A stretch of 64,000 nucleotides of DNA from an uncultured Pseudomonadota bacterium. Lineage in GTDB: Bacteria; Myxococcota_A; UBA9160; PR03. Numbering within the stretch: position 1 is the first letter of the stretch; every line of letters starts with the position of its first letter. The stretch lies in contig CAADGG010000102.1 of assembly GCA_900696485.1 (NCBI GenBank), positions 62,001 to 126,000 of the forward strand. The letters are read 5' to 3'. A program made the position numbers and the translations under genes. Shown here in pieces: positions 5,241-13,714 of the stretch. The notes beneath the pieces are model-generated. The model did no database searches, was not told the origin of the DNA, and saw only the letters and a program-made list of their open reading frames with translations.

Positions 5241-7898
5241 GTGCCGCTCAGCAGCCGCGAAATCCGCGCGTCGTTCCTGCGCTTCTTCGAAGAGCGGGGG
5301 CATCGCGTCGTTCCGAGCGCGCCGCTGGTGCCGGAGGGCGATCCGACCCTGCTCTTCGTCAACGCCGGAATGGTGCCGTTCAAGCGGCTCTTCCTCGGTG
5401 ACGAGACGCGCGACTACGTCCGGGCGGCGAGTTCCCAGAAATGCATGCGCGTGTCCGGGAAGCACAACGATCTCGAGAACGTCGGCCGCACGCCGCGCCA
5501 CCACACGTTCTTCGAGATGCTCGGCAACTTCTCGTTCGGCGATTATTTCAAACGCGATGCGATCGCCTGGGCCTGGGAGCTGATCACGCGGGTCTGGGGA
5601 ATTCCGGTCGACAAGCTCGCCGTCACCGTGTTCCGCGAGGACGACGAGGCCGCCGAGATCTGGTCGCAGGCCGTCGGTGTCCCCGCCAGCCGGATCACGC
5701 GGCTCGACGAAGCGGACAACTTCTGGCAGATGGGCGACACCGGCCCCTGCGGCCCGTGCTCCGAGATCTACTACGACTGGGGGCCGCAGCCCGGCTGCCA
5801 CCAGACGGACTGCGACCCATCCTGCGACTGCGGCCGCTGGCTCGAGATCTGGAACCTCGTGTTCATGCAGTTCGATCGCGATGCCTCGGGCGTGATGACG
5901 CCGCTGCCGAAACCGTCGATCGATACCGGGGCTGGTCTCGAGCGGGTCGCGTCGGTGCTCCAGGGCGTGCGCTCGAACTACGACACGGATCTGTTCCGCT
6001 CGATCCTCGATCGGGCCCAGGAGCTGGCCGGGGTGCGCCTCGGAAGCGATCCCGAGCAGGACGTCTCCCTGCGCGTCGTCGCGGACCATGCCCGCTCGAT
6101 CACGTTCCTGATCGCCGATGGGGTCTTGCCGTCGAGCGAAGGCTGCGGTTACGTGCTGCGTCGCATCCTGCGTCGTGCGGCCCGACACGGCGTGCTGCTC
6201 GGCATCGAGCGTCCGTTTTTGTTTGGGGTCGCCGATGCGGTGATCGACGAGATGGGCGACGCGTATCCGGCCTTGCGCGAACGCCGCGCCTATATCCAGG
6301 ACCGCGTCCGCCGCGAAGAGGAGCGCTTTCTCGAGACGCTCTCGAAGGGGCTCTCGCTGCTCGAGGAGGAGGTGCGGAAGGCGAAGGCCGCGCGGCTCGG
6401 GATGCTGTCCGGAGACGTGGTGTTCAAGCTCTACGACACCTACGGATTCCCGGTCGATCTGACCGAGGACATCCTGCTCGGCCACCAGCTCGGCTTCGAT
6501 CACGCCGGCTTCGAGACCGCGATGCAGGCCCAGCGCACCCGCGCCCGCGCCGCGTGGAAAGGCAGTGGCAGCGAGGCGGTCGGGCCGCTGTACGCGCAAC
6601 TCGCGGCGGACTTCGAGACGCGCTTCGTCGGCTACGAGGAACTGAGCACGGAGTCGCGCGTGCTGGCGCTGGTGACCCGCGACGCCGGGGTCGCGCAGGT
6701 CCGCGCCGGCGAGGCCGTCGAGGTGATCGTCGAGCAGACGCCGTTCTATGCCGAAAGCGGCGGGCAGGTCGGGGACCGCGGGATCCTCGAGACCGCGACC
6801 GGCCGGATCGAGGTCGAGGACACGCGCCGGCCGATCGGCAATCTCGTCGTGCATGCCGGCAAGGTGGTGCGCGGGGAGGTGCACGTCGATCAGCCGGTGC
6901 GGCTCGTCGTCGACTCGATGCATCGCTTCGGGGCGGTCCGGCACCATTCCGGAACGCATCTGCTGCACGGCGCGCTGCGCGAGGTGCTGGGTCCGAATGC
7001 CACACAGCGCGGCTCTCTGGTCACGTCCGGCCGGCTCCGCTTCGATTTCAGCCACGACGCCCCGCTGACGCGCGATCAGCTCGAGACGATCGAGGATCTC
7101 GTCAACGGTTGGATCGGCGAGAACGCACCGGCCCGGGTCGAGACGCTGCCGTACCGCGACGCGATCGACGCCGGCGCGATCGCCATGTTCGGCGAGAAGT
7201 ATGGCGACGACGTGCGCGTCGTGAGCTTCGGATCGTTCTCGAAGGAGTTGTGCGGCGGGACGCACGCGCAGGCCAGCGGAGAGATCGGCGTGCTGAAGAT
7301 CGTCTCGGAAGGAGGCGTGGCGGCGGGCGTCCGGCGGATCGAAGCCTTGACCGGCGCCGAAGCGCTGCGCCGCTGGCGCGAGCAGGAGCACACGCTCGAG
7401 CGCACGGCGGCGCTGCTGCACACACCGCTCGGCGGGCTCGAAGCGCGCGTCGAGAAGCTGCTCGAGGAACGCCGGGTGCTCGAGCGCGAACTCGCTTCGC
7501 TGCGCGCGGACCAGCGCCGGGCGGCGTCCGGGGACCTGGCGTCGCAGGCCCAGGAGATCGGCGGCGTCCGGGTGCTGGCCGCGAAGGTCGAAGGTGTCGC
7601 CGGCGACGGCCTGCGCGCCCTCGTCGACGAGCTGCGCGACAAGCTGAAGAGCGCCGTGGTGCTGCTGGCGGCGCCGGCGGACGGGCGGGTCACGCTCGCG
7701 CTCGGGGTGACGCCGGACCTGAAGGACCGCCTGCCGGCCGGGGACCTGATTCGCGAGGTCGCCGCGATCGTCGGCGGCAAGGGCGGCGGGCGCCCGGACT
7801 TCGCGCAGGCCGGCGGACGGGACCCCGGCAAGATCGACGAGGCCTTCGAGCGGCTCTACACATCGGTGCGTGAGAAAACCGGAGTCACGAGCAGATGA
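5241..7898 (+). CDS. alaS: Alanine--tRNA ligase
   Basis: An 885-aa alanyl-tRNA synthetase of full family length. It charges tRNA-Ala in the cytosol and edits mischarged Ser/Gly. The N-terminal class II catalytic core opens with REIRASFLRFFEERGH and includes FVNAGMVPFK. The editing domain carries the zinc-binding HxxxH (HHSGTHLLH, 568-576) and CGGTH (671-675). The C-terminal C-Ala region ends GGGRPDFAQAGGRD, as expected. The start is GTG with GAGAGGAG about 9 nt upstream. ispG follows with a 4-nt overlap (ATGA), so the two form an operon from the TAGACT promoter at 5202. Confidence 0.97.
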   Translation: MPLSSREIRASFLRFFEERGHRVVPSAPLVPEGDPTLLFVNAGMVPFKRLFLGDETRDYVRAASSQKCMRVSGKHNDLENVGRTPRHHTFFEMLGNFSFGDYFKRDAIAWAWELITRVWGIPVDKLAVTVFREDDEAAEIWSQAVGVPASRITRLDEADNFWQMGDTGPCGPCSEIYYDWGPQPGCHQTDCDPSCDCGRWLEIWNLVFMQFDRDASGVMTPLPKPSIDTGAGLERVASVLQGVRSNYDTDLFRSILDRAQELAGVRLGSDPEQDVSLRVVADHARSITFLIADGVLPSSEGCGYVLRRILRRAARHGVLLGIERPFLFGVADAVIDEMGDAYPALRERRAYIQDRVRREEERFLETLSKGLSLLEEEVRKAKAARLGMLSGDVVFKLYDTYGFPVDLTEDILLGHQLGFDHAGFETAMQAQRTRARAAWKGSGSEAVGPLYAQLAADFETRFVGYEELSTESRVLALVTRDAGVAQVRAGEAVEVIVEQTPFYAESGGQVGDRGILETATGRIEVEDTRRPIGNLVVHAGKVVRGEVHVDQPVRLVVDSMHRFGAVRHHSGTHLLHGALREVLGPNATQRGSLVTSGRLRFDFSHDAPLTRDQLETIEDLVNGWIGENAPARVETLPYRDAIDAGAIAMFGEKYGDDVRVVSFGSFSKELCGGTHAQASGEIGVLKIVSEGGVAAGVRRIEALTGAEALRRWREQEHTLERTAALLHTPLGGLEARVEKLLEERRVLERELASLRADQRRAASGDLASQAQEIGGVRVLAAKVEGVAGDGLRALVDELRDKLKSAVVLLAAPADGRVTLALGVTPDLKDRLPAGDLIREVAAIVGGKGGGRPDFAQAGGRDPGKIDEAFERLYTSVREKTGVTSR

Positions 7899-9991
7899 CG
7901 CTGGAATTTCCCGGCAATCCGTTCGCTCCGCGGCGGCGTCGGACGCGCGAGGTTCGCGTCGGAGACGTCGGCGTCGGCGGCGAGAATCCGATCCGCGTGC
8001 AGTCGATGACGACGACCGATACGCAGGACGTCGCCGGCACGGTGGCGCAGGCGGAACGCCTGGTCGCCGTCGGCTGCGAGATCGTGCGCATCACGGCGCC
8101 GTCGCTGCGCGACGCCGAGGCGCTAGGTGAGATCCACGCCGAGCTGACGCGGCGCGGGATCCGGGCGCCGCTGGTCGCCGACATCCATTTCACGCCCAAT
8201 GCCGCCCTCGAGGCCGCCCGCTGGGTCGAGAAGATCCGGATCAATCCGGGCAACTTCGCCGACAAGAAGAAGTTCGAGGTCCGCGCCTACGACGACGTGC
8301 AGTGGCAGGACGAGCAGGCGCGGGTGGCCGAGCGCTTCCGGCCGCTGGTCCGGCGTTGCAAGGAATTGGGCCGGGCGATGCGGATCGGAACGAACCACGG
8401 CTCGCTCAGCGATCGCATCCTGAACCGCTATGGCGACACCGCCGAAGGCATGGTCGAAAGCGCACTCGAATTCCTCGCCGTCTGCGAGGACGAGGGCTAT
8501 TTCGACGTGATCTTCTCGATGAAGGCCAGCAATCCGCAGGTGGCGATCCGCGCCTACCGGATGCTCGCGGTGCGCCTCGCGCAGCGCAGCGGTGAGGGGC
8601 GCGGCCGCGGTGACTATCCGTTCCACGTGGGCGTCACCGAGGCGGGCGACGGCGAGGACGGCCGCATCAAGAGCGCGATCGGGATCGGATCGCTGCTCGA
8701 GGACGGGCTCGGCGACACGATCCGCGTGTCCCTCACCGAAGATCCGGTGAAGGAGATCCCGGTGGCGCAGGCGCTGGCTCGTCGCATCGAGGCGCGCTGG
8801 CAGGCGCCAGAAGGGGAGTCCGTGCGCGAGGCCGGTCTGCGCTTCGTCGACGATCCGTTCGGTCATGCGCGCCGGGCCAGCGACCCGGTCGCGCTGTTCG
8901 CCGGGGCGGGACCGGGACGTGGCGTGGCGTCGGTGCCGCCGATCGAGTTCGGCGGGACCGCACCGGTGCGGGCGGAGCTCGACCTCGGCGCCCCGCCGGA
9001 CGAGTCGGAGGCGGAGGCGGCGGCGTGGCAGCTTGCGGATGCCTTGGCGGCCCGCCGGGAGATCGCCTGCGAGGGGCTTCGTTTCGAGATCCCCGACGAA
9101 GCGGCGCTCGAGCGCGTCCGCCGTTTCGGGGAGGCGCTCGAGCGGCACGCGCTCGCGCTGCCGCTGGCGCTGCGGATGCCGGCTTCGTTGGCCGCGCACG
9201 CCAGCGCGCTCGGCTCGCGCTGGGTGATTCCGGTCGCGGCCGGCAGCGACACCGCGTTGCCGCTCGCGGCCGCGCGCACGGCGGCGGCTCAGGGCATGGC
9301 GGTCGAGTGGGCGCTCGTCGCCACGGCGCCCGCGGGTTCCGCGGCGCTGCTCGAGGCCCTCGACCATGCGCTCGCGGCATCCGGAGCGGCGCAGCTCGGA
9401 CGGGTGCTGATCTCCGTCGAGAGCCCGCGTCCGGTGCCGGCCGTGCGGCTCGTGACCGCTGCGTTGCGTGCCCGCGGTGCGGCGGTCCCGCTGGTCCTGG
9501 TGCACCGGGACGATCCCGAGGCGAGCGACGATGACGCCTTGCTGCACGCGTCGATCGATCTCGGGGCGCTGCTCTGCGACGGCATCGGCGATGCCATCGT
9601 GTTGCCGCTTCGCGGCGGCGTTTGCCGAGCCGGTGACACCTTGGCGCTGGCCTATCGCATCCTCCAGGGCGCCCGTCTGCGGACCACCTGGACGGAGTTC
9701 ATCTCGTGTCCGTCGTGTGGTCGCACGCTCTTCGATCTCGAGGAAACCACGGCGCGCATCAAGGCGAAGACCCAGCACCTGAAGGGACTGAAGATCGCCG
9801 TCATGGGCTGCATCGTGAACGGTCCGGGCGAGATGGCCGACGCGGACTTCGGCTACGTCGGGTCGGGGCCCGGCCTCGTGAACCTGTACGTCGGCCACGA
9901 CTGCGTAGAGCGGCACGTGCCGGCGGAAGAGGCGACGGCCCGGCTCGTGGACCTGATCAAGCGCCATGAACGCTGGGTCGAGCCCTCGTAG
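7895..9991 (+). CDS. ispG: 4-hydroxy-3-methylbut-2-enyl diphosphate synthase (long form)
   Basis: A 698-aa IspG/GcpE, the [4Fe-4S] enzyme converting methylerythritol cyclodiphosphate to HMBPP in the MEP isoprenoid pathway. The N-terminal TIM barrel is clear (VRVGDVGVGGENPIRVQSM near residue 20; ADIHFTPNAALEAA). The C-terminal cluster domain has Cys-605 and Cys-608 (CPSCGRT), Cys-639 (GCIVNGPGE) and the fourth ligand Glu. About 260 residues (roughly 300-570) separate barrel and cluster domain; this insertion is the long architecture known from plants, Chlamydia and Bacteroidetes, whereas E. coli-type enzymes are about 370 aa. The start overlaps alaS by 4 nt. ispE, another MEP gene, lies at 51371-52378. 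Confidence 0.95.
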   Translation: MTLEFPGNPFAPRRRRTREVRVGDVGVGGENPIRVQSMTTTDTQDVAGTVAQAERLVAVGCEIVRITAPSLRDAEALGEIHAELTRRGIRAPLVADIHFTPNAALEAARWVEKIRINPGNFADKKKFEVRAYDDVQWQDEQARVAERFRPLVRRCKELGRAMRIGTNHGSLSDRILNRYGDTAEGMVESALEFLAVCEDEGYFDVIFSMKASNPQVAIRAYRMLAVRLAQRSGEGRGRGDYPFHVGVTEAGDGEDGRIKSAIGIGSLLEDGLGDTIRVSLTEDPVKEIPVAQALARRIEARWQAPEGESVREAGLRFVDDPFGHARRASDPVALFAGAGPGRGVASVPPIEFGGTAPVRAELDLGAPPDESEAEAAAWQLADALAARREIACEGLRFEIPDEAALERVRRFGEALERHALALPLALRMPASLAAHASALGSRWVIPVAAGSDTALPLAAARTAAAQGMAVEWALVATAPAGSAALLEALDHALAASGAAQLGRVLISVESPRPVPAVRLVTAALRARGAAVPLVLVHRDDPEASDDDALLHASIDLGALLCDGIGDAIVLPLRGGVCRAGDTLALAYRILQGARLRTTWTEFISCPSCGRTLFDLEETTARIKAKTQHLKGLKIAVMGCIVNGPGEMADADFGYVGSGPGLVNLYVGHDCVERHVPAEEATARLVDLIKRHERWVEPS

Positions 9992-9997
9992 CTCGGC

Positions 9998-10014
9998 CCG
10001 GCGTTCCCCGCCGG
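9998..10014. terminator. Short hairpin between convergent ispG and cvpA
   Basis: CCGGCG / CGCCGG arms (9998-10003, 10009-10014) with a 5-nt loop sit in the 31-bp gap between two converging genes. The stem is short and has no U-tract; it may be a weak bidirectional terminator. Confidence 0.3.
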
Positions 10015-10022
10015 TCGGGCGC

Positions 10023-10511
10023 TCAGCGCGACGCGTCGGCTTTCGTCGTTCCGGGGGCGCCGCGAATCCAGCTCTCCACGGCTTCGAACGCGGCGAGGCT
10101 CCGCGTGTCGGCGATCAGCGGATCATTGCGGCCCGTGACGGTGAGGACGCCGAAGAGCAGCATCGCGACGAACAGCGCGCCTTCGCAGGCGCCGAGCACG
10201 CTGCCGCCCACGCGATCCGCGAGACCGAGCCCGGAGGCGTGGAGCGCCCGGCGGATCAGCCGGCCGGCGAGCACGACGACCAGGATCGCGGCCACCGCGA
10301 CGCCGCCGCCGGCGATCGCCGTGGCCAGCAGCGGGTCGAGCGCGAAGCTCGCCGCGATGTCCTCCGCGAGCGGCTCGGCGAATCGGCGCACGGCGAACAC
10401 TGCGCTCGCCAGCGCCGCGAGCGAGAATGCCTCGCGCACCAGGCCGATCCAGAGCCCGCGCAAGATGGCCACCGCCAGGACTCCCATGGCGATGAGATCG
10501 ATCACCGGCAC
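10023..10511 (-). CDS. CvpA family membrane protein
   Basis: A 162-aa integral membrane protein of the CvpA (colicin V production) family. It begins VIDLIAMGVLAVAILRGLWIGLVREAFSLAALAS, the typical first helix and RGxxxGLVREVFSL-like loop, followed by three further hydrophobic segments (about 65-85 and 103-122 strongest). CvpA proteins are inner-membrane proteins of uncertain function linked to colicin V export, purF expression and envelope stress. I chose GTG at 10511 (GAGGGGGAAGC before it); GTG at 10505 and an upstream start at 10532 are possible. It lies downstream of the DUF815 ATPase on the same strand but has its own TACACT element 30 nt upstream. Confidence 0.85.
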   Translation of the reverse strand: MPVIDLIAMGVLAVAILRGLWIGLVREAFSLAALASAVFAVRRFAEPLAEDIAASFALDPLLATAIAGGGVAVAAILVVVLAGRLIRRALHASGLGLADRVGGSVLGACEGALFVAMLLFGVLTVTGRNDPLIADTRSLAAFEAVESWIRGAPGTTKADASR

Positions 10512-10541
10512 GCTTCCCCCTCGACTTCGCAATGCCGGCCC

Positions 10542-10547
10542 AGTGTA
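10542..10547 (-). promoter_or_regulatory. TACACT hexamer, probable -10 of cvpA
   Basis: Minus-strand GTTACACT lies 30 nt before the GTG at 10511 within the 139-bp gap separating cvpA from the DUF815 gene. The sequence around it is A/T-richer than average. Confidence 0.4.
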
Positions 10548-10650
10548 ACAAGGAGACGCGATCCCGGCGCACAGCGAGCGGTCCGAGAGGGCTCGCGGAG
10601 TGGTGCAGGATCTCGTATTCGGCTGTCTCGGCGGACGTGTCGCTCTCGTT

Positions 10651-11580
10651 TCAGCCGGCGTCGCCGCTCCCCGGTCCGGGCAGGTCGCGCTCCTCGCTTC
10701 CCTGGGCCAGCGCGAGTCGCCCGGCGAGGTCGTCGACGAACTGGCGGGCCGTGCGCCCGGAACGGCTCGAGCGGTTCAGCGCGAAGCGCAGCGCTTCGGC
10801 GCGCAGCCATGCGGGCGGACAATCGACGCCGGCCTTGCGCGCATAGTGTGTGACGATGCGCAGGTAGGTGGCCTGGTCGAATCCGTAGTAGCCGAGCACG
10901 AGTCCGAAGCGATCCGCCAGCGCCAGCTTCTCCTCGATCGCCTCGCCGACGTGCAGCTCGCCGGAGTCGTCGAGCCGCACGTCGCGGTTGTCTCGTGCAC
11001 GTTCGGGAAGCAGATGGCGACGGTTGCTGGTGACGACGATCCGGACGTTCTCCGGTGTCGCTTCGAGGCTGCCTTCGAGCGTGGCCTTGAGCTCGCGCAT
11101 GCCGGCCTCGCCTTCGTCGAAGGCGAGGTCGTCGCAGAAGATCAGGAACCGATACGGAAGCCCGCGCAGGCCGGCGACGACGTCGGAGAGCTGCAGCAGG
11201 TCGGTCTTGCGCACTTCGATGAGGCGCAGACCCTGGCCGCCGAAGCGGCCGAGCAGCCCCTTCACCGACGAGGACTTGCCGGTGCCGCGCTCGCCGTACA
11301 GCAGCACGTGGTTCGCCGGTAGTCCGCGCACGAACTGCTCGGTGTTGCGGACCAGTTCGGCCACCGCGCGCTCGACCCCGATCAGGTCATCGAGGTCGAT
11401 CGCGTGGGGTTGTTCGATCGGCACCAGCCGGCCGGCGCCGTCGCGCGCCTCCCAGCGGAAGGCCAGATGCCGGCGCACCGCGTCGGGGTCGAGCGGTTCC
11501 CCGGCGTGGCGCTCGAGCCAGCGCTCGGCGAACGCGAGGACCCGGTCGAGCCGGCGGATGAGGAGGGAGAGGCGGGCCAC
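10651..11580 (-). CDS. DUF815 AAA+ family ATPase
   Basis: A 309-aa P-loop ATPase of the DUF815 family. Walker A is GERGTGKSS (about residue 95), Walker B FLIFCDDLAF, and TSNRRHL sits at the sensor 1 position. The motif DDLIGVERAVAELVRNTEQFVRGLPANHVLLYG just before Walker A is typical of the family. Members are AAA+-like with unknown clients. The start is GTG at 11580 (VARLSLLIRRLD); the frame stays open upstream to 11733 but that part is antisense to the end of ackA and non-coding in character. A TAGCAT hexamer ends 8 nt before the start, and there is no Shine-Dalgarno sequence. Confidence 0.85.
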   Translation of the reverse strand: MARLSLLIRRLDRVLAFAERWLERHAGEPLDPDAVRRHLAFRWEARDGAGRLVPIEQPHAIDLDDLIGVERAVAELVRNTEQFVRGLPANHVLLYGERGTGKSSSVKGLLGRFGGQGLRLIEVRKTDLLQLSDVVAGLRGLPYRFLIFCDDLAFDEGEAGMRELKATLEGSLEATPENVRIVVTSNRRHLLPERARDNRDVRLDDSGELHVGEAIEEKLALADRFGLVLGYYGFDQATYLRIVTHYARKAGVDCPPAWLRAEALRFALNRSSRSGRTARQFVDDLAGRLALAQGSEERDLPGPGSGDAG

Positions 11581-11588
11581 GGCCGCCG

Positions 11589-11594
11589 ATGCTA
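11589..11594 (-). promoter_or_regulatory. TAGCAT hexamer, probable -10 of the DUF815 gene
   Basis: Minus-strand GCTAGCAT lies 8 nt before the GTG at 11580, in the 67-bp gap after ackA, consistent with a near-leaderless mRNA. Confidence 0.4.
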
Positions 11595-11647
11595 GCGAAG
11601 GGTCTCCCGGAGCTCCCTCCGCGCCGCTCGCCCTGCGGCGTCCGGCG

Positions 11648-12808
11648 CTACGGAAGCCCGAGCCGCGTCCGCACGTGCCTCGCCACCACGAGATTCTCCT
11701 CCGCCGCCACCACCCAGGCGCGCACCGCCGCATCCGCGCGCGTCAGCAGCGGGCCGTCCTGGTCGTTGGCGTCTTCGTCCAGCACGACACCGAGCCAGCC
11801 GGCAGCACGGCACACCCGGGCGCGGATCGCGCTCGCGTGCTCGCCGATGCCGCCGGTGAAGACCAGCGCATCGAGGCCGCCGAGCGCGGCCGCCAGCGAC
11901 CCGAGTTCGCGCGTGATCCGGTGGACGAACAGATCCACGGCCTCCGCCGCATGCGGATCGTCGCTGGCGAGCAGCGTGCGCATGTCGCTCGAGATGCCGG
12001 ATATGCCGAGCAGACCCGAGCGGCGATACAACAGATCTTCCACGGCGTCGACGTCGCCGCCGTGTCGTCGCAACAGGTGCAGAACCACCCCGGGGTCGAG
12101 CGCACCGCAGCGCGTTCCCATCACGAGCCCGTCGAGGGCCGTCATGCCCATCGTCGTCGCGATGCTGCGCCCCCCGCGCAGCGCACACAGGCTCGCGCCA
12201 TTGCCGAGATGTGCGACCACCGCCCGCCCGCCGGCCGCCGCGGGATCGAGCGTGGCGAGCCGCTCGGCGGCCCATTCGTAGGAAAGGCCGTGAAAGCCGT
12301 AGCGGCGCACGCCTTCGTCGCCGAGGGCGCGCGGCAGCGCGAAGCGACGGGCCTCGGGCGGCATGCCGTGGTGGAAGGAGGTGTCGAAGCACGCGATCTG
12401 GGGCAGCTCCGGGCGTGCCTGCGCGACGGCGCGGAGGGCCGCCAGGCCGTGCGGTTGGTGCAGCGGCGCCAGCGGCACGAGCCGCTCGAGGGCCGCCAGC
12501 ACGCCCTCGTCCACGCGGATCGGCGCGGTGAAGCGCTCGCCGCCGTGCACGATGCGATGGCCCACGGCCGCGAGTGGCGCATCGCCGGTGTCGGCGCCGA
12601 GCCGGCGGAGCGCCGTCGCCAGGGCCTCTTCGTGGTCCCGCGCCGAACCGCCGTCGGGGTCGCCGCCGAGCGGGCGACGGGCGCCGCCGCGCTCGCGGGC
12701 CGCAATCTCGATCTCGCCCTCCGCGACGCACACGAGCGGGGCGCCCGGTTCGACCCGGAAGCTCGCGTACTTGAGGCTCGAGGATCCGGCGTTGAGCACC
12801 AGGATCAT
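11648..12808 (-). CDS. ackA: Acetate kinase
   Basis: A 386-aa acetate kinase of the ASKHA fold, interconverting acetate + ATP and acetyl phosphate. It opens with ILVLNAGSSSLKY, has HRIVHGGE, FDTSFHH, RRYGFHGLSYEW, HLGNGASLCA and FTGGIGEHASAIR, all hallmark motifs. No pta gene is in the window, so the partner acts from elsewhere. I use ATG at 12808 because MILVLNAG matches the usual N terminus; GTG at 12823 overlaps the plsC stop (GTGA) and could provide a coupled start adding five residues. It is co-directional with plsC. Confidence 0.95.
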   Translation of the reverse strand: MILVLNAGSSSLKYASFRVEPGAPLVCVAEGEIEIAARERGGARRPLGGDPDGGSARDHEEALATALRRLGADTGDAPLAAVGHRIVHGGERFTAPIRVDEGVLAALERLVPLAPLHQPHGLAALRAVAQARPELPQIACFDTSFHHGMPPEARRFALPRALGDEGVRRYGFHGLSYEWAAERLATLDPAAAGGRAVVAHLGNGASLCALRGGRSIATTMGMTALDGLVMGTRCGALDPGVVLHLLRRHGGDVDAVEDLLYRRSGLLGISGISSDMRTLLASDDPHAAEAVDLFVHRITRELGSLAAALGGLDALVFTGGIGEHASAIRARVCRAAGWLGVVLDEDANDQDGPLLTRADAAVRAWVVAAEENLVVARHVRTRLGLP

Positions 12809-12819
12809 GGCGCGGTCGC

Positions 12820-13632
12820 TCACGACGCGCTGAACTCGTCCTCGGAACGCCAGCGCGTCAGCGTCGCCTCGATGTCCTCGCGCGCGCGGCGCAGCAGCTC
12901 GGGGCCTTCGGCATCCCCGCGCGCCATCGGCGTGCCGAAGCGGACCCGCACGCGCGTGCCGAAGGGCACCGGCAGCAGGTTGCGCGCGAGCAGGCGCCAG
13001 GATGCGTCGATGGTGACCGGCACGACCGGCAGGTCCGGCGCCGTGGCGAGCAGCGCGAGCGCTCCGGCCGGCTTGAACGGGCGCAGCTCGCCGGCCCGCG
13101 AGCGCGTGCCCTCCGGATAGATCACGACCGAGACGTTGCGCGCCTGGGCCGTCTCGCCGAGCGTGCGGATTGCGTCGACTGCCTGCTGGCGATGGTTCCG
13201 ATCGATCACCGCGTTGCCGCCGCGGCGCAGGTTGTACGAGATGCTCGGGATCCAGCGCGCGAGTTCCTGCTTCGAGACGTACTTCGGGAAGTTCGAGAAC
13301 AGCAGAGCGCCGAGGATCGGGATGTCGAACATGCTCTGATGGTTGGCGATCAGGATGTAGCCGGTGCGCGGCTGGAGTTCCGGCGCGCGCTCGACGAGCA
13401 GGCGTGTTCCGCACAGATGGAAGGCGCCGACCAGCGTGGCCTGCAACGCGCCGACGGCGATCTCCTGCGGCCGCTGGCCGAACTGGCGGGCCAGTCGCTG
13501 GATCGGATCGAAGACGACCAGCGCGGCGCCGAAGGCGATCAGGAACGGCAGCGTGAACACCCAGTCCACGAGGCGCGTGGGACGCGGCGCTCCGCTCTGT
13601 TGGGCTCGGCTCTCGGGGATGGTTTCGCTCAT
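12820..13632 (-). CDS. plsC: 1-acyl-sn-glycerol-3-phosphate acyltransferase
   Basis: A 270-aa PlsC-type acyltransferase that acylates lysophosphatidate to phosphatidate in phospholipid synthesis. A hydrophobic anchor spans about residues 23-41. The catalytic HX4D is NHQSMFD (His-98, Asp-103), and the glycerophosphate-binding motif is YPEGTRSR (172-179), followed by FKPAGALALL and VPVTIDASW. The ATG at 13632 has no ribosome site but a TATGCT hexamer 8 nt upstream. It is divergent from the GH31 gene across an 82-bp gap and reads into ackA. It may also acylate other glycerol-phosphate lipids. Confidence 0.93.
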   Translation of the reverse strand: MSETIPESRAQQSGAPRPTRLVDWVFTLPFLIAFGAALVVFDPIQRLARQFGQRPQEIAVGALQATLVGAFHLCGTRLLVERAPELQPRTGYILIANHQSMFDIPILGALLFSNFPKYVSKQELARWIPSISYNLRRGGNAVIDRNHRQQAVDAIRTLGETAQARNVSVVIYPEGTRSRAGELRPFKPAGALALLATAPDLPVVPVTIDASWRLLARNLLPVPFGTRVRVRFGTPMARGDAEGPELLRRAREDIEATLTRWRSEDEFSAS

Positions 13633-13640
13633 GGCTGCGG

Positions 13641-13646
13641 AGCATA
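13641..13646 (-). promoter_or_regulatory. TATGCT hexamer, probable -10 of plsC-ackA
   Basis: Minus-strand CGTATGCT lies 8 nt upstream of the plsC ATG, another case of a hexamer very close to the start. Confidence 0.4.
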
Positions 13647-13699
13647 CGGCCCGGATCGCTCCTCGTGAAGGAACCCTGAGGAACCAGAGGAGCAGCGGC

Positions 13700-13705
13700 T
13701 AGACT
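13700..13705 (+). promoter_or_regulatory. TAGACT hexamer, probable -10 of the GH31 gene
   Basis: GCTAGACT ends 9 nt before the ATG at 13715. The nearest purine-rich stretch (AGAGGAG) is upstream of the hexamer, so it cannot be in the mRNA if this is the -10 element. Confidence 0.5.
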
Positions 13706-13714
13706 CGGCGCCCG

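Noticed and set aside
4767-7421. Very long antisense open frame (884 codons) opposite alaS
   Set aside because: It mirrors alaS, is rich in Arg, His and Asp-type shadow composition, and has no recognisable motif. High G+C makes long antisense frames common; similar ones oppose GH31, ino1 and the NPP gene.
11581-11733. Upstream extension of the DUF815 gene to an ATG at 11733
   Set aside because: The added residues are Arg/Trp-rich, antisense to the end of ackA, and contain the probable promoter; the GTG at 11580 fits the family start.
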